A stretch of DNA of 64,000 bases, taken from contig NC_081408.1 of NCBI RefSeq assembly GCF_030272615.1, positions 65,980,546 through 66,044,545 on the forward strand, given 5' to 3'. The notes below the pieces were generated by a model. The model worked only from the letters and a program-made list of their open reading frames with translations, searched no databases and was not told where the DNA came from. The first letter of the stretch is position 1. Each line of letters opens with the position of its first letter. This DNA comes from Cryptomeria japonica. Lineage: Eukaryota > Streptophyta > Pinopsida > Cupressales > Cupressaceae. A program made the translations under genes and the position numbers. Positions 48,802 to 60,359 of this stretch are shown here, one piece after another.

Positions 48802-49743
48802 CAAATTATAATGAGAAGGTGTGGATTTACGAGACAATGGAGAAGAAGATGTTGATAGAGGAAAGTGTGATTTCTCATGACTTTGTTGCTCACATTCAAG
48901 CATCTATCCATTGCATGCATGTGTATGTTCAAAAGAGGGTTCACTCCTAGGGGGAATTGGATTGAAGTTTAAATATTTATGTTATAAGAAAAATTTGGAA
49001 TATGAAATTCAGGCATCTTAGACTTTCTAGAAAAGGTAGGATTGAAATCTAAGGACCCCCAATCATCCTCTAAGAGTTCTTCTTTAGGAACTTCTTTGGT
49101 AGGAGATGGCATATTTGAGTGAATTGAAGAGAGGATTGTAGGAATTAAGAAATAATATGATGCTTCACTTATGTTCTCATCAACTACCTCATTAGTATAT
49201 GTGTAAGGTACAACATGATAATCAGGAACAATTTTTGGTTTCCTAGGAACATGAATGGAATTAATTTGAATTTTGTTAGGCTCTTGATTTTTGGGAGAGA
49301 GAGCATTATGATGAGAAATAATATCATCCTCTTATTCTAAGGTATCTTTATGTTCAAGACACTCATTAGAAAAAGGACTATCATATTTAATTAATGTTTC
49401 ATCTTTAGAGGGAAGATTATGAAAAGAGGGTATGGTATCACTATGATAAGTAGCCATAATATCATCCCCTTGCACCAAATAATCCTTATGAGGGAGGTAC
49501 TTTTTAGGAGAAGAAGGAACACAATTCTCCAAAGATTCATGGAGGGAGATCTTTGAAAAAAGTGTCCACATTCCCTTTTTGCACCAATGTGCCCTCGTTA
49601 ATGAGCTCAATTTTGGGAAAGGGTAAATCATAGGTATGAATGAAAGGGAAAACTAAAATATCATCATATGTATGAAAGAGAACATCATGAACATCTTTAA
49701 TGTAACTTGAAATTGAATTAACAAAATAAGATAAGAACTCCAT

Positions 49744-51154
49744 ATGAACTTATGATCAAACAAGAAACTCATATGCCATTCTACCATAATAATGTTTACC
49801 CCATACACGCATAGAAACTTTAATAAAGGAGACAAAATGGAATTTGAATTGCAAATTTGAAATTTGAATTTTGAAATATGGGAGCAAAGCTTACGAAAAC
49901 TGAATAATGCAAAAATTAATAAAATAATAATTAAACAATGTGCACTTTGTTGGAGGGAGAAAATGACACAATTTCCAAAAATAATTTTATAATAAATCAA
50001 AGGAAATTGGAATTTTAAAATTAGGACCAAGGGGATACCACTTAATTTTAAAATTAACAAAAACAATTTTTTTTAAAAATCAGGGCAGATTATAATTAGC
50101 CTCTACATTTTAAAAAATTTCTTGAAATTTTTAATTTTGAATTGTGGAGGTATTTTCGAGTTTAGAGGGATAAAAAATAAAAATAATCAGCCAATCTTTT
50201 GGATTTAGGTTATTAAATACAATCATAACAGTCTCCCAAAATTTTGGGAAAAAAGTCAAGGTCTGTGGTGAAAGTGTACACAGTCCAACCAACTTTTTTC
50301 AAAATTTTCAAGGATGAAAATTACAATGATTTTAATGCTAACCCCAAAAAATTGGCAAATTTTACGATTTCTAGATAGGCGAAAATAAGGTTCAATTGTG
50401 AAAATAGGACCCTATTAGGGTTTTGAGAAAAAAAGAGGAATTGAATTGCAATTTTGAAAAAGGTCAAACCTAATGGATACGGACACCTTGGAAAATGTTT
50501 ACAAATCTGAATTTGAATGAATTTGATTGAAATTTGAACAAAATCCAATGAAATATGAAAATTAGGGTTTTATGACCTAACCACTTAATTTTTGAAATTT
50601 GAATTTGTGTTCGACCTTAGAGGGTGTTAAAATTGATAAAGTACGCCAATTTTTTGGATTTAAGTAGAAAAATACAATCAATTCTATCTCCTAACATTTT
50701 GGGAAAAAAGTCGAGGACCATGGCGAAAGTGATAACAGCCTAGCCAACTTTTTTCAAAATTTTCAAGAATGATAGGTATTATGATATTATTACAAAATCT
50801 AAAAAAACAACTAATTTGGAGATGTCTAGATCAGTCAAATTTGTAGTCAAAGTTTGAAAATAGAAGGATCTTAAAAATTAGGGTTTTACGATTTAACCAT
50901 TGAATTTTAAGAATAAAGAGGCAGATTTGAATTGCAATTTTGAGATGAAAATATATCTGAAACAAAAAATTAAAAATTTGTACTTTACAAGCTTAATTTG
51001 CTCAAAATGAAAAGTAAGGGTTTTTACTTAATTAATCTCTAAAATTGGCAAATAGATCAAACTTGGAAATAAAAATTTGAAATCAAAATTGCAATTAATC
51101 AGATCTAATAATTAGAAATAAGAATTAATGTGTAAGATGTCAGGTTCACCAAAA
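49744..51154 (-). other. Leader and primer site of element K
   Basis: Primer site TGGTGAACCTGACATC on the minus strand at about 51152-51137, as in H. The leader is AT-rich with repeated AACCCTAATTTT stretches and two copies of a GG(T/A)C...GTGAAAGTGTACAC palindrome (50260-50290, 50705-50738), each flanked by AAAATTTTGGGAAAAAAGT. No supported coding. Confidence 0.55.
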
Positions 51155-52384
51155 TGTAAATTGGAAAAATTGAACCCTAGTGACTCCCCACCTAGGAGAG
51201 AAAAAGGAAGTCACTAGGATGATTTTTCACTCGGGAGAACTTTACATTCAAAAGAGGGGCTTGAATCCACAAGATCCAAATCCAAGAGAGACAAGGATAT
51301 AAATCCCAAGTGGATTGCAAGGGTTGAAGTGTGATTTACCCTCTTTTGTAAATTGGAAAGTTGACTTGTTGACTCTATGGAAAAAATAGAGAAAATGAGT
51401 GAAATGACGAGCTACTAGTTTAGGGTCACGTTGCAATTTTGGATCTGAGATAGTTAGATTGATATGGATCTACCCTACAAATTTGGAGAAAAGTTGTCGG
51501 GATCTTCTCGAAAGTGTACATGGTCCTCTGAAAAATATGTGAAACGAAAAGGGTTTCTCCGCCTCTATAAATGGAGCTTAAATTTGAGAATATAGTTGTA
51601 CACCTGCAACCTACACACATAAAATAAGGGGAGAAGGGTTGTGGATAAGGTTTTTCCTCAGTCAAACTTCGGTTGAGGAATCAACCTTGAAAGAAAGTAA
51701 TTGTGAATGGTGAAATGTAAATAATCGAAGTGTATACCTTGTAGATCTGCAATTTGTTGATAATGATTGATTTGCTTCTTGAATGTAATCACAAGTGTTG
51801 CATGAAATGGCATGTAACATAACAAAACCCCAACACACACACATGCTTCCAAATGAATGTTGTAATGTTGCTCCAATGGATGAATTAAGAAGACATGTGA
51901 AGAAAGAAGCCTTGATGAATGCTTGAAGACCTGAATGCTTGATGACGATAATGAAGACCTTCCACTTGAATTCCTATCTATTTTCTCATTCATGTATTTC
52001 CTATCCCTGCAAATGAGAAGACTAATTCCCTTTTATATGTGCCTTAGATAATTAATTCATCTCACCAAAGGTTGACATTGGGGAGTTTGAATCCAGAAGA
52101 GCAACATAGGGTCAAGGGTCAAATAGACCTATTTTGGGGCCACACAAAGCAAGAGGAAAAGGGAATGACACCCCTATCCTAAGCAGGATCAGGGTTCCAT
52201 GACATGGTCCTGCCGTTTTTTGGGGCTTCAAATAGGGTAAACAGGTTCTAGAGTGTGGAAATGAGTCCCAGTTCCATGGTGGAGGCATAGACGGGTCCTG
52301 ATCAAGTGTAGGAGATGATATCACCAAGGTAAAGGGCCTAAAACATAGTCAACATTACAGGGGGTACAATTTTATGACACTGCA
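51155..52384 (-). repeat. 5' LTR of element K
   Basis: 1230 bp. TATA on the minus strand at about 52028-52035. G/C hairpin cluster at 52146-52210. At 52315-52345 it preserves the uninterrupted target of element A (CAAGGTAAAGGGCCTAAAA). Confidence 0.85.
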
Positions 52385-53159
52385 GAATGTTACTAATGAT
52401 AAACCAACTTCTATCTCTACAATTGGCACCCACGAATGGTGCTCCCTTATCTAGAATGCAGTGACAAATCTCGTCAGGACCATACACATTTATAGGTCCT
52501 CATAGATAGTACATAAACCATAAGAGAGTGTCGAGTGGAATGAAGACCTATTCATCACCATTCGGGTCGAGATGGAGGTCTGGAGAGAGAGGGAGAGTAC
52601 CTTGTAAGAGAGACTACAACGGACAGAGCGAGATCTAGCAACATCTCAGGCAAAGGAAGCCACATAATGTGGGATCATGATAGAGAGGGATTGTAAGAGC
52701 TCCTTGTGTAGTCACTCACGCTACACATCATGATACACACCAATGGGTCCACCCACACAGCCAGATCAAGAGGTGACATCTAGTCACCATCCTCCAACTA
52801 CTAGTCTTTGATATAGAAGATGATTATATTGTGATAGTTTTTTTATGACATTTATGCTTATGTTTTATCTCAAACATTTTATTTAAATTCTTGAAACAAT
52901 GTATGCATTGCCTTGATTAAAAGTAACATATTTGGTAATGAACATGTATGTGTAATTTAAATTTCCATGTGATTGATTTCTCAATGCTTCATGATTAAAT
53001 TGATACATGTGTGATTTAATTAAATAACTAAGTATTTCATTAAATGCTACCATGATGATGTATAAGAAAAATATGTCAAGCTTGAAAAATATATGACTAA
53101 TGTGATTTAATTAAACACAATTAAACACAACATGATATAATCCTAGTTAACATATAAGA
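52385..53159 (+). pseudogene. Possible 3' part of the PMD locus
   Basis: Flanks K on the side away from the PMD ORF. 52500-52700 reads on the plus strand as a charged helical stretch (ESVEWNEDLFITIRVEMEVW, then ERLQRTERDLATSQAKEA) with stops, similar in kind to the coiled C-terminal tails of PMD proteins. A TACTAAT branch-point-like motif at about 52390 suggests K landed in an intron. This is inference only. From 52820 to 53159 the sequence is AT-rich and non-coding. Confidence 0.3.
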
Positions 53160-54880
53160 TGTTGGAATTAAGTTGTCATTGATTTCAACTAGTATTGCAG
53201 GCAGGTTACCGGTAGAGGTATATCATCTGGTATAAAGAAGAGTGTATCGATATGGTGAAAGACACATAAGGTATTGAGAGGATTAACATGAAAGCTTGTC
53301 AACTAGTATGGTGGAAGATAAGTAGTTATTAAGATTATTACTGACTTCACTAGTATGAGGTGAGATCCATGTGTGTGTTAGCATGTTGAGTGATAACCGG
53401 TGGAGCATAAACCGGTCTAGAGGTTGGTTTCCTATTTATGATGAAGAGGCAGAATGTTAAAGTAATCACAAACCACCGGAGGTGAAGATGTGCTACTGGT
53501 ATAGTGTGCACTACTTGTTAGCAAGAGGAGAGGGTCTCACCAGTAAAGGCTTGTACCAGTATGAGTTTTCTGAATGTTCAAGTGTAAACCGGCCTTGTAT
53601 CAGTGAGCTAAGTGCATGAACAATGTAATGCCATGTGGAGCTAAGGTGGAGAGCATGCAGAGGTCGGTGAAGTTTCCATCAATATGGTTGTTGAAACACC
53701 TAGTTGACATTAATGAAACAACCAAAAATCATGGGATGGTAACTGACTGATGTGGCTTGACAAAGAAAGAATGATAGAGAAAGATCAGGGAGTAGTTGGC
53801 GCCTAGATCGAAGAAAACAAATCAGACTATAAGATGACCTTGAGAAGGAAACAGCTGGACTGTAACTGAGTCAATGAATTTCAAGGCAGAAAGTCATGGA
53901 CGAGATTGCTATCCTTAGCAAATATGCATTGGATAATGGAAAACACATACAAATGCATTCCTTTAGTATAGGTGATCGATCCAAGGCAAATAGGATTAGA
54001 TCTCATGTAGATTTTGTCAGGTGAAGGAAACCCTAACCACCCCAAGTTTGAATTGATTCTTGGCGAGAAAGCTCAAGTTTAAATAAGATGACTCGAGACT
54101 GTGACTTCCGCTACTGTAGAGTGAAGACAAGTGTGAAATTGTTGTTTGGGAGTCAAAGAGATAAACACTTGAAGTGTTTATGAGCAAAGAATTGACCGAG
54201 AAGGAGAAGCGGAGTAAATCAGTTTAAGGAACAACTGGAGGAGTGTGCATTGAACATAGAGGTGATAAACTGGTAGAAATTGTGCCTGATTAAGAGTGAT
54301 CAAGTGTGATTTGAAAGAGGCAAGACATTGTGAGAAGGGATTTAGAAAAGTTATCAACAAAGCCAAGTTCCAGAGTGGGTGGACAGAATATAGACTGGTA
54401 AGGTTGAAACTGATAGAGGACAATATTGTAAGGTTGAAAAACTTCTTTTTCAATAGTGATTTCATTTCTATAACTAAGTTTTATATTGTTATCACTAAGT
54501 TGAAGCTTAGTGCAGGGGTTGGTGCTCCTTTGAGTTGGTGGTCATAAATCAGGGGTTGATGCTCCTTGGGTTGGTGCCCTAAATATTGTAATCAAAGAGT
54601 TATTGTGAGGATAGATTGGAGCAGAAGAGCTCTATCAACTATTCTCACCGAGGTTTTTCCCACATTGGGTTTTCCTCATATATATCTGGTGTTGTGTGAT
54701 GCATCCTTGTGCATGTGTTATATTAATGTTTTAGCAAGTTCATTCACACACCTTGTTTGCATTGTTTGATCTACTAGTTAGCACTTAGTTTGTTTTATAT
54801 ATTACTAGTATATCCTTGTTGAAGGAAAAGAGTTTAAATCATGGATTTACGCCCCTCTTAGTGATCAATTGTGTCCAACA
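53160..54880 (+). repeat. 5' LTR of element F, Copia type
   Basis: 1721 bp from TGTTGGAATTAAGTTG to GTGTCCAACA, followed by a one-base variant of the Met primer site (ATTGGTATTAGAGC, 54881-54894). Near 54510-54590 a GGGTTGGTGCTCCTT motif is repeated. The 3' LTR is not in the window. Confidence 0.8.
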
Positions 54881-55343
54881 ATTGGTATTAGAGCATAGGT
54901 ACCCTATTTTTGTCAAAAACATTCTCTAGCTTGGGTAGATCCCATCAAGTGTTCACAATGACAAGAAATGAATCTGCCTCCTCAAAAGATCCTATGTTTG
55001 ATGCTGTCAACTATGCCTTTTGGACTAGAAGAATGGAAACCTATTTTTCCTCTCTAGGTTGTGATGTATGGATGTCAGTTGTGAATGGGTATACAGTCCC
55101 TAATAATCCCCATACTGATCCAGATGTAAAAAGGGAATATTAGAACAATGTTAAAGCTAAGAATACCACTCTTAGTGGGTCGTCTGATAATGAGTTTGTC
55201 AAAGTTATGCACTGCTCTTCTGCCAGGGAAACTTGGGATAAGTTGCAAAAGATATTTGAAGGTGATGCTAAAGTTAAGGAAGCCAAGTTGCAAACATTGA
55301 GAGAATAGCTTGAGGGTTTGAAGATGAGAGATGAAGAAAATAA

Positions 55344-56383
55344 TTGGTTTTGTCATTAATGTCAACACTTGTCTTCTTGGAGGTCTACATTGTTGTTTTG
55401 GCACTATGGTCATATTATGGTTTGTGCCTTATGTACAGTCACCGGTATATGTTCACCAGCAAGTTATATGGTTCACCGATAGTGAAAACATGGATTGGAA
55501 GTTTGGTTTTGGTGTTTTACTTATTGATCTAATCGGGTTGACATATTTGCCTTTACCAACAAATAGGTCTAGGTTATGGACCGGTACATGTTATCTATTC
55601 CAGATTAGCATGACACATCATAGAGATTGTTTTATTGATTGTTTATTTTGGTAAATGTATTGAGACAACATGTTGTATCACATCGAATCATTTGTAATCA
55701 ATTTAATTATAATATCTTTAGTGAGCCGACCTATTCATTTGGTCCTAGGTTTTCTATATATGATTGTAAGATCTTATTGAAGATCATTGTAATCATGAGT
55801 GAGTGTGGATATTGAAGAGTGAAAATAAGGAGATCCTTGTGTGAATCATGCAAACATTATTTGAAGGTTGAAGGAAGGTTATGAAGGTGTTTTGACACTC
55901 ATGTTTAGAGCTTAACCGGTAATGAATCCAACATTGGAGATGCTATTTTGAGAAGTACATTATCATTGGATTTAACCATCCAATTTGTCTAGTCAGTGTG
56001 ACTCTTATTTTGTGACTGAGCAATGAGCTCTAGGTAGTTGGTCTTTCTGCATGTCCAGACCCCATTTGTATACACATACTATTTGTAGTAGTATCATCTG
56101 ATTGTGGGTAAGGTTTCCCACTGTGGTTTTTCTCTTACGGGGTTTCCACGTCAAAATCTCTGTGTTATGTGTTGTGGAGGTTGTTTATCTTTTTGTTTTA
56201 TGCATTAAGTTAAACCGACACTGCTATAATTGTTAATTTGTATTACCAACACTTAAGTTTGGTTTACCAACATTAAGTTTAAGTTGGATTAAATTGCATT
56301 TGGTTTATAAATTATTGAGAACTAGTTAACAACTGATTCACCCCCCCCCCCCCCTTCTCAATTGTCATTCCTAGGACCTAACA
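55344..56383 (+). repeat. 5' LTR of element E, 5'-truncated
   Basis: Starts at TTGGTTTTGTCATTAATG; the 3' LTR has 35-40 extra bases before this point. It contains a homopolymer of about 14 C at 56341-56354 within the C-rich loop and ends GGACCTAACA. Confidence 0.85.
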
Positions 56384-56438
56384 ATTGGTATCAGAGCGAG
56401 TCCTCTTTTTGCAAAATCCTAACAGCTTGAGGAGATCC

Positions 56439-57340
56439 TATGGCAACAAATATTTTTAGGAAGGACAGTCTGAAGCTTGATGGAACTAACTATGGCATAT
56501 GGAAGATCAGAATAGAAACACATCTGAACTACATTAGAAGAGATATATGGGATGTTACAAAGAATGGCTATGTTGGTCGTACTCAAAATCAACCTCATCC
56601 ACTAACATTGGCCTAGGACATGGACTATGATTGCAAAGCAAGAGAAGCACTTTTGAGCACATTATCAGACTGATCTACTACTAAAGCTATTTGGGATAAA
56701 ATTGAAACAGTGAATGAAGGAGATACCACTGTCAAAATTGCAAAATTGGAATGTTACCGAGTTAGGTATGAAAATTTAAAAATGGAAGAAGATGAAATAA
56801 TTTTTTCTTTTATGGAAAGAGCTAATGAAATTGTTTCAGGAATACAATGTTGTCAAGGATCCTTAAGTGAAGATGAAATTGTGTCTAAATTTTTAAGAGC
56901 ACTTCCACCAGCATACAAAATGAAAGTGACTGCTATTAATGAATTGAGAACCATGCCTAATACTTCAATTTCTAGAGATACTTTGGTTGGAAAATTTTTA
57001 GCATTTGAACTTGAGGAATTCGGTCCTATTGCTACTGTAAAGACTAATTTAGATTTTAAAGAATCATCATCATCTGACAAAACTGATTGGAAAGCACTTT
57101 ATGCAAGAGAACTTGAGGATATGAGGAGAGAAAATGAAGAGCTTGAAGAACTTGAAGCACTATTTGCAAGGAAAATGCCTAAAGGTCCAACAGGAAGTAA
57201 GTATGAAGGTAAAGCACCTTTCAAATGTTTTTAATTTCAATAAAGTTGGTTATATGGCTTCTAGATGTCCTAATAGACATGCTAGACTAAGGGAGAAAGC
57301 AAAAAGATCATATAAGCCTAACCCTAAATATTAGAGATAT
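56439..57340 (+). pseudogene. Copia gag of element E
   Basis: MATNIFRKDSLKLDGTNYGI, then IWKIRIETHLNYIRRDIWDV, two stops (one at LA*DMDYD where Trp is likely), ALLSTLSD and IWDKIETVNEGDTTVK. The frame is then open from 56710 to 57234 through YENLKMEEDEIIFSFMERAN, FLRALPPAYKMKVTAINE and LVGKFLAFELEEFG. A frameshift in the degenerate knuckle (FKCFNFNKVGYMASRC) passes into the next frame. Forms the particle shell in intact relatives; inactive here. Confidence 0.85.
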
Positions 57341-57750
57341 AGATTTAAGAAAAAAAAAGATAAGTCATGTTACTATGTAGATGAAGGTGTTACAGATGAT
57401 TCAAATGAAGATTCAATAGATAACAAATGGGCTTTTGTTGCAATAAAAAAATATCAACCGACACCTATTGTCAAACCAGTAGAGCAGGCACTGGCAACAA
57501 ACATTGAAGAAAAAGATGAATAGATTATAGATTCTGGATGTACACATCATATGACGTGATAAAAACAAATTCTTATCTTTTCAAGAAATTCATGGAGCTC
57601 TAGTAAGGTTTGGAGATAATAAAGCTTGTTTAATCAAAGGAAAAGGCACTATATCTTTGGATGGTAAGCACAATACTAACAATGTTTATTATGTAGAAGG
57701 TTTAAACCATAATCTTTTGAGTGTTGGTCAGTTAGTTGAAAAATAATTTC
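57341..57750 (+). pseudogene. Copia protease region of element E
   Basis: IIDSGCTHHMT at about 57525-57556 is the retropepsin active site (DSG) with its preceding Trp turned into TAG. An indel follows, then VRFGDNKACLIKGKGTISLD and GLNHNLLSVGQLVEK, FQLQFKNG. This is the normal junction toward integrase, but integrase is absent. Confidence 0.85.
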
Positions 57751-58977
57751 AATTACAGTTCAAGAATGGATGTAAAATGTGCATTTTTAAATGGAGATCT
57801 TGAGGAAGAAGTTTACATTGAACAACCTGATGGATTTTCTTTGACAAATAATAAGGATATGGTTTCCAGGTTAAGGAAAGATTTATATGGTTTGAAGAAA
57901 GCTCCCAAAGCTTGGTATGCTAGATTGGATAAATATCTTTTGAAGCTTGGTTACACAAAAGGTAATGTTGACAACAATTTGTATTACAAAGTTACCAATG
58001 ATGATATTTTGGTTATTGAAGGTTTTGTAGATGATATTATTTTTGGAGGTGAAGATGGATTATGTAAGGACTTTGCTAACAAGATGCAGGAAGAATTTGA
58101 AATGTTTATGATTGGAGAGATAAAAGAATTTCTAGGCTTGCAGATTTCACAAACAGATAAAGGTATATTCATATGTCAAACAAAGTACTTGAAGGAACTT
58201 TTGAAGAAATTTGGTATGGAAAATTCCAAACCATTAAGTACTCTTATGACTACAACTGATAAATTGACATTGAAGGATGATTCAACTCCTATTAATCCAA
58301 CAAGGTACAAATCTATGATTGGAGGTTTACTCTATTTAACACAAACAAGACCTGATATAATGAATGCAATATGTATTGTATCTATATTTCAAGGCAATCC
58401 TAAAGAAAATCATGAATCAGTAGTTAAAAGAATTTTTCAGTACCTACAAGGGACAACAAATCTTGGTTTATGGTATCCTAAAGATGAAAATTTTTATTTA
58501 TCTGCATACACTGATGCAAATTGGGCAGGAGATGTAGATGATAGAAATAGTACCATTGATGGTGTATTGTTTCTTGGTAGCAAATTGATTTCATGGATAA
58601 GCAAGAAGAAGACTTATACGTCATTATCTACAGCATAATCAGAATATGTTGCAATAGCATCTAATTGTACTCGGGTATTATGGATCAAGCAAATGTTGAA
58701 GGATATAAAGATAAAATGAAAAGAACCAATCATCATTTATTGTGATAATTCAGCAGCAATTGATATATCAAAGAATCCGGTATTTCACTCTAAGACAAAA
58801 CATGTTTCTATTAAGTATAATTTTATGATAGAGAATGTTGAAAAAAATGAAGTTAAATTGGTTGATCTGAATACTAAAGAGAAAATTAAAGATATCTTTA
58901 CAAAGCCTTTGCCTAAGGAAACATTTGAATATCTCAGAGAGAATCTTGGGGTAATTTCCCCATGGCCAGAGACTTAG
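57751..58977 (+). pseudogene. Copia RT (C-terminal part) and RNase H of element E
   Basis: Open for 300 codons, then continued past a few stops. It enters RT at MDVKCAFLNGDLEEEVYIEQ (first catalytic Asp region), then GFSLTNNKDMVSRLRKDLYG, the active site FVDDIIF (YVDD family), LGLQISQTDKGIFICQTKYL and GGLLYLTQTRPDIMNAICIV. RNase H follows: SAYTDANWAGDVDDRNSTID, YVAIASNCTRVLW, YCDNSAAIDISKNPVFHSKT, ending at TAG 58975-58977. All of integrase and the fingers of RT are missing. The reverse-transcription core is otherwise well kept, so the deletion may be recent or the copy was mobilised in trans. Confidence 0.9.
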
Positions 58978-59327
58978 ATGTTGAAGATTGGCATCAAACC
59001 GGTAGGAACTAATAGAAAAATCTTTTTTCTAGTTTTGATGGAGGAGAGAGACTTCTTAGGGGGAGTAGTTGGTAGAATGTTATGTTTTGTTTCTTAAAAT
59101 GCTTTGGCATTTGATGTCAAAGGGGGAGAGATATCTATGGAAAAAACTTGTATTTGGGGAGAGATTATTTATTGGGGGAGAGATATACTTTTGGTTTCTA
59201 TTTTCATTATAGAACTTTGTACTGATCTATCTTTGAGAGATTGTTTGGTTTTCTATTTTTGTCATTCTATTTTTGGCACTTAGATGTTTTTCTGTCTATT
59301 GTTGCCATCAATGCCAAAGGAGGAGAT

Positions 59328-60359
59328 TGTTGGTATTTTGGATGATTTCATCATGTGTTGCATTGGTTTTTTCATTGATGTCAACACTTGTCTTCTTGGA
59401 GGTCTACATTGTTGATTTGCCACTATGGTCATATTATGGTTAGTGGCTTATGCATAGTCACTGATATATGTTCACTAGTAGGTTATATGGTTCACTGACA
59501 GTGATGACATCTTGGAGATCATTTGGTTATTTGAAAGACATGGATTGGAAGTTTGGTTTTGGTATTTTACTTATTGATCTAATCGGGTTGACAGATTTTC
59601 CTTTACCGGCAAATAGGTCTAGGTTATGGACCAGTACATGTTATCTATTACACATCAACACGACACATCATAGAGATTGTTTTATTGATTGGTTATTGTG
59701 GTAAATGTTTTGAGACAACATGTTGTATCACATCAAGACTCATTTGTAATTAATATAATTGTAATATCTTTAGTGAGCTGACCTATTCATTTGGTCCTAG
59801 GTTTTGTATATATGATTGTAAGATCTTATTGAAGATTGTGGTAATCATGAGTGAGTGTGGATATTGAAGAGCATAAATAAGAAGAATCATGCATACATTA
59901 TTTTAAGGTTGAAGGAAGGTTATCAAGGTGTTTTGAAACTCATGTTCAGAGCTTAATCGATACTAAATCCAGCATTGGAGATGCTATTTTGAGTAGTACA
60001 TAATCATTGGATTTAACCATCCAATTGTGTAGTCAGTGTGTCTCCTATTTTGTGATTGAGAAGTGAGCTCTAGGTGATTGACCTTTTTGCATGTGCAGAC
60101 CCCATTTGTATACACATACTATCTGCAGTAGTATCATCTAATTGTGGGTAAGGTTTCTCACTATGGTTTTTCCCTTACCAGGTTTTCACATCAAAATCTT
60201 TGTTTTATGTGTTGTGGATGTTGTTTCTCTTTCTATTTTATGCATTAAGTTAAACCGGTACTGCTATAACTATTAATCTGTTTTACCAACACTTAAGTTT
60301 GGTTTACCGGCATTAATTTTAAGTTGGATTAAATTGCATTTACTTTATAAATTATTGAG
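59328..60359 (+). repeat. 3' LTR of element E, 3'-truncated
   Basis: Starts TGTTGGTATTTTGGATG after the polypurine tract. Stops at AAATTATTGAG, before the C-rich stem-loop and TAACA terminus present in the 5' LTR. Confidence 0.85.

Larger units (their letters stand above)
43930..49743 (-). pseudogene. Gag-like ORF of element K, split by element C
   Basis: Begins MEFLSYFVNSISSYIKDVHD at 49743 and, after a small shift near 49545, continues with SLHESLENCVPSSPKKYLPH and further Ser/Pro/Asn-rich sequence to about 48960. Beyond C (44188-48801) the frame resumes (ELQQENVLTNIENPNII) into FKYHQIHGHSTIECKSLKTQ and ends at 43931. The FKYH..HGHSTIEC block corresponds to FCQFHRQPGHDTEKYF of H, a knuckle-like motif with its first Cys pair lost. 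No capsid domain like that of H was seen. Probably the degraded gag C-terminal part of a non-autonomous Gypsy derivative. Confidence 0.5.
23414..52384 (-). mobile_element. Element K: Gypsy-type element swollen by four insertions
   Basis: The 5' LTR lies at 51155-52384; the 3' LTR at 23414-24589 plus 32431-32482, split by element A. The polypurine tract AGTGGGGGCTAAA abuts the 3' LTR (32483-32495) and the primer site TGGTGAACCTGACATC abuts the 5' LTR, both as in H. Flanks are CAATG (23409-23413) and GAATG (52385-52389), a 5-bp duplication with one mismatch. Removing A, B, L and C with their duplications leaves about 7.3 kb, close to H. The interior holds only a degraded gag-like ORF and minisatellite-like DNA, with no pol. 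Confidence 0.8.
55344..60359 (+). mobile_element. Element E: Copia element with both LTR ends missing
   Basis: About 5.0 kb inside the gag of F. 5' LTR remnant 55344-56383 (first 35-40 bp absent), perfect primer site ATTGGTATCAGAGC at 56384-56397, polypurine tract AAAGGAGGAGAT at 59316-59327. 3' LTR 59328-60359 lacks the final 75 or so bp that the 5' LTR has. No target duplication; the host gag reads through with no base lost. It encodes gag, protease and a pol from which integrase and the RT N-terminus are deleted. Confidence 0.88.

Noticed and set aside
56341-56354. Poly-C run as a sequencing artefact
   Set aside because: C-rich tracts of variable length occur at the same place in the LTRs of A, B, C, D and L, so the feature is real even if its exact length may be uncertain.
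57736-58638. Functional reverse transcriptase gene
   Set aside because: The RT lacks its N-terminal fingers and integrase, and stops follow at the RNase H boundary.
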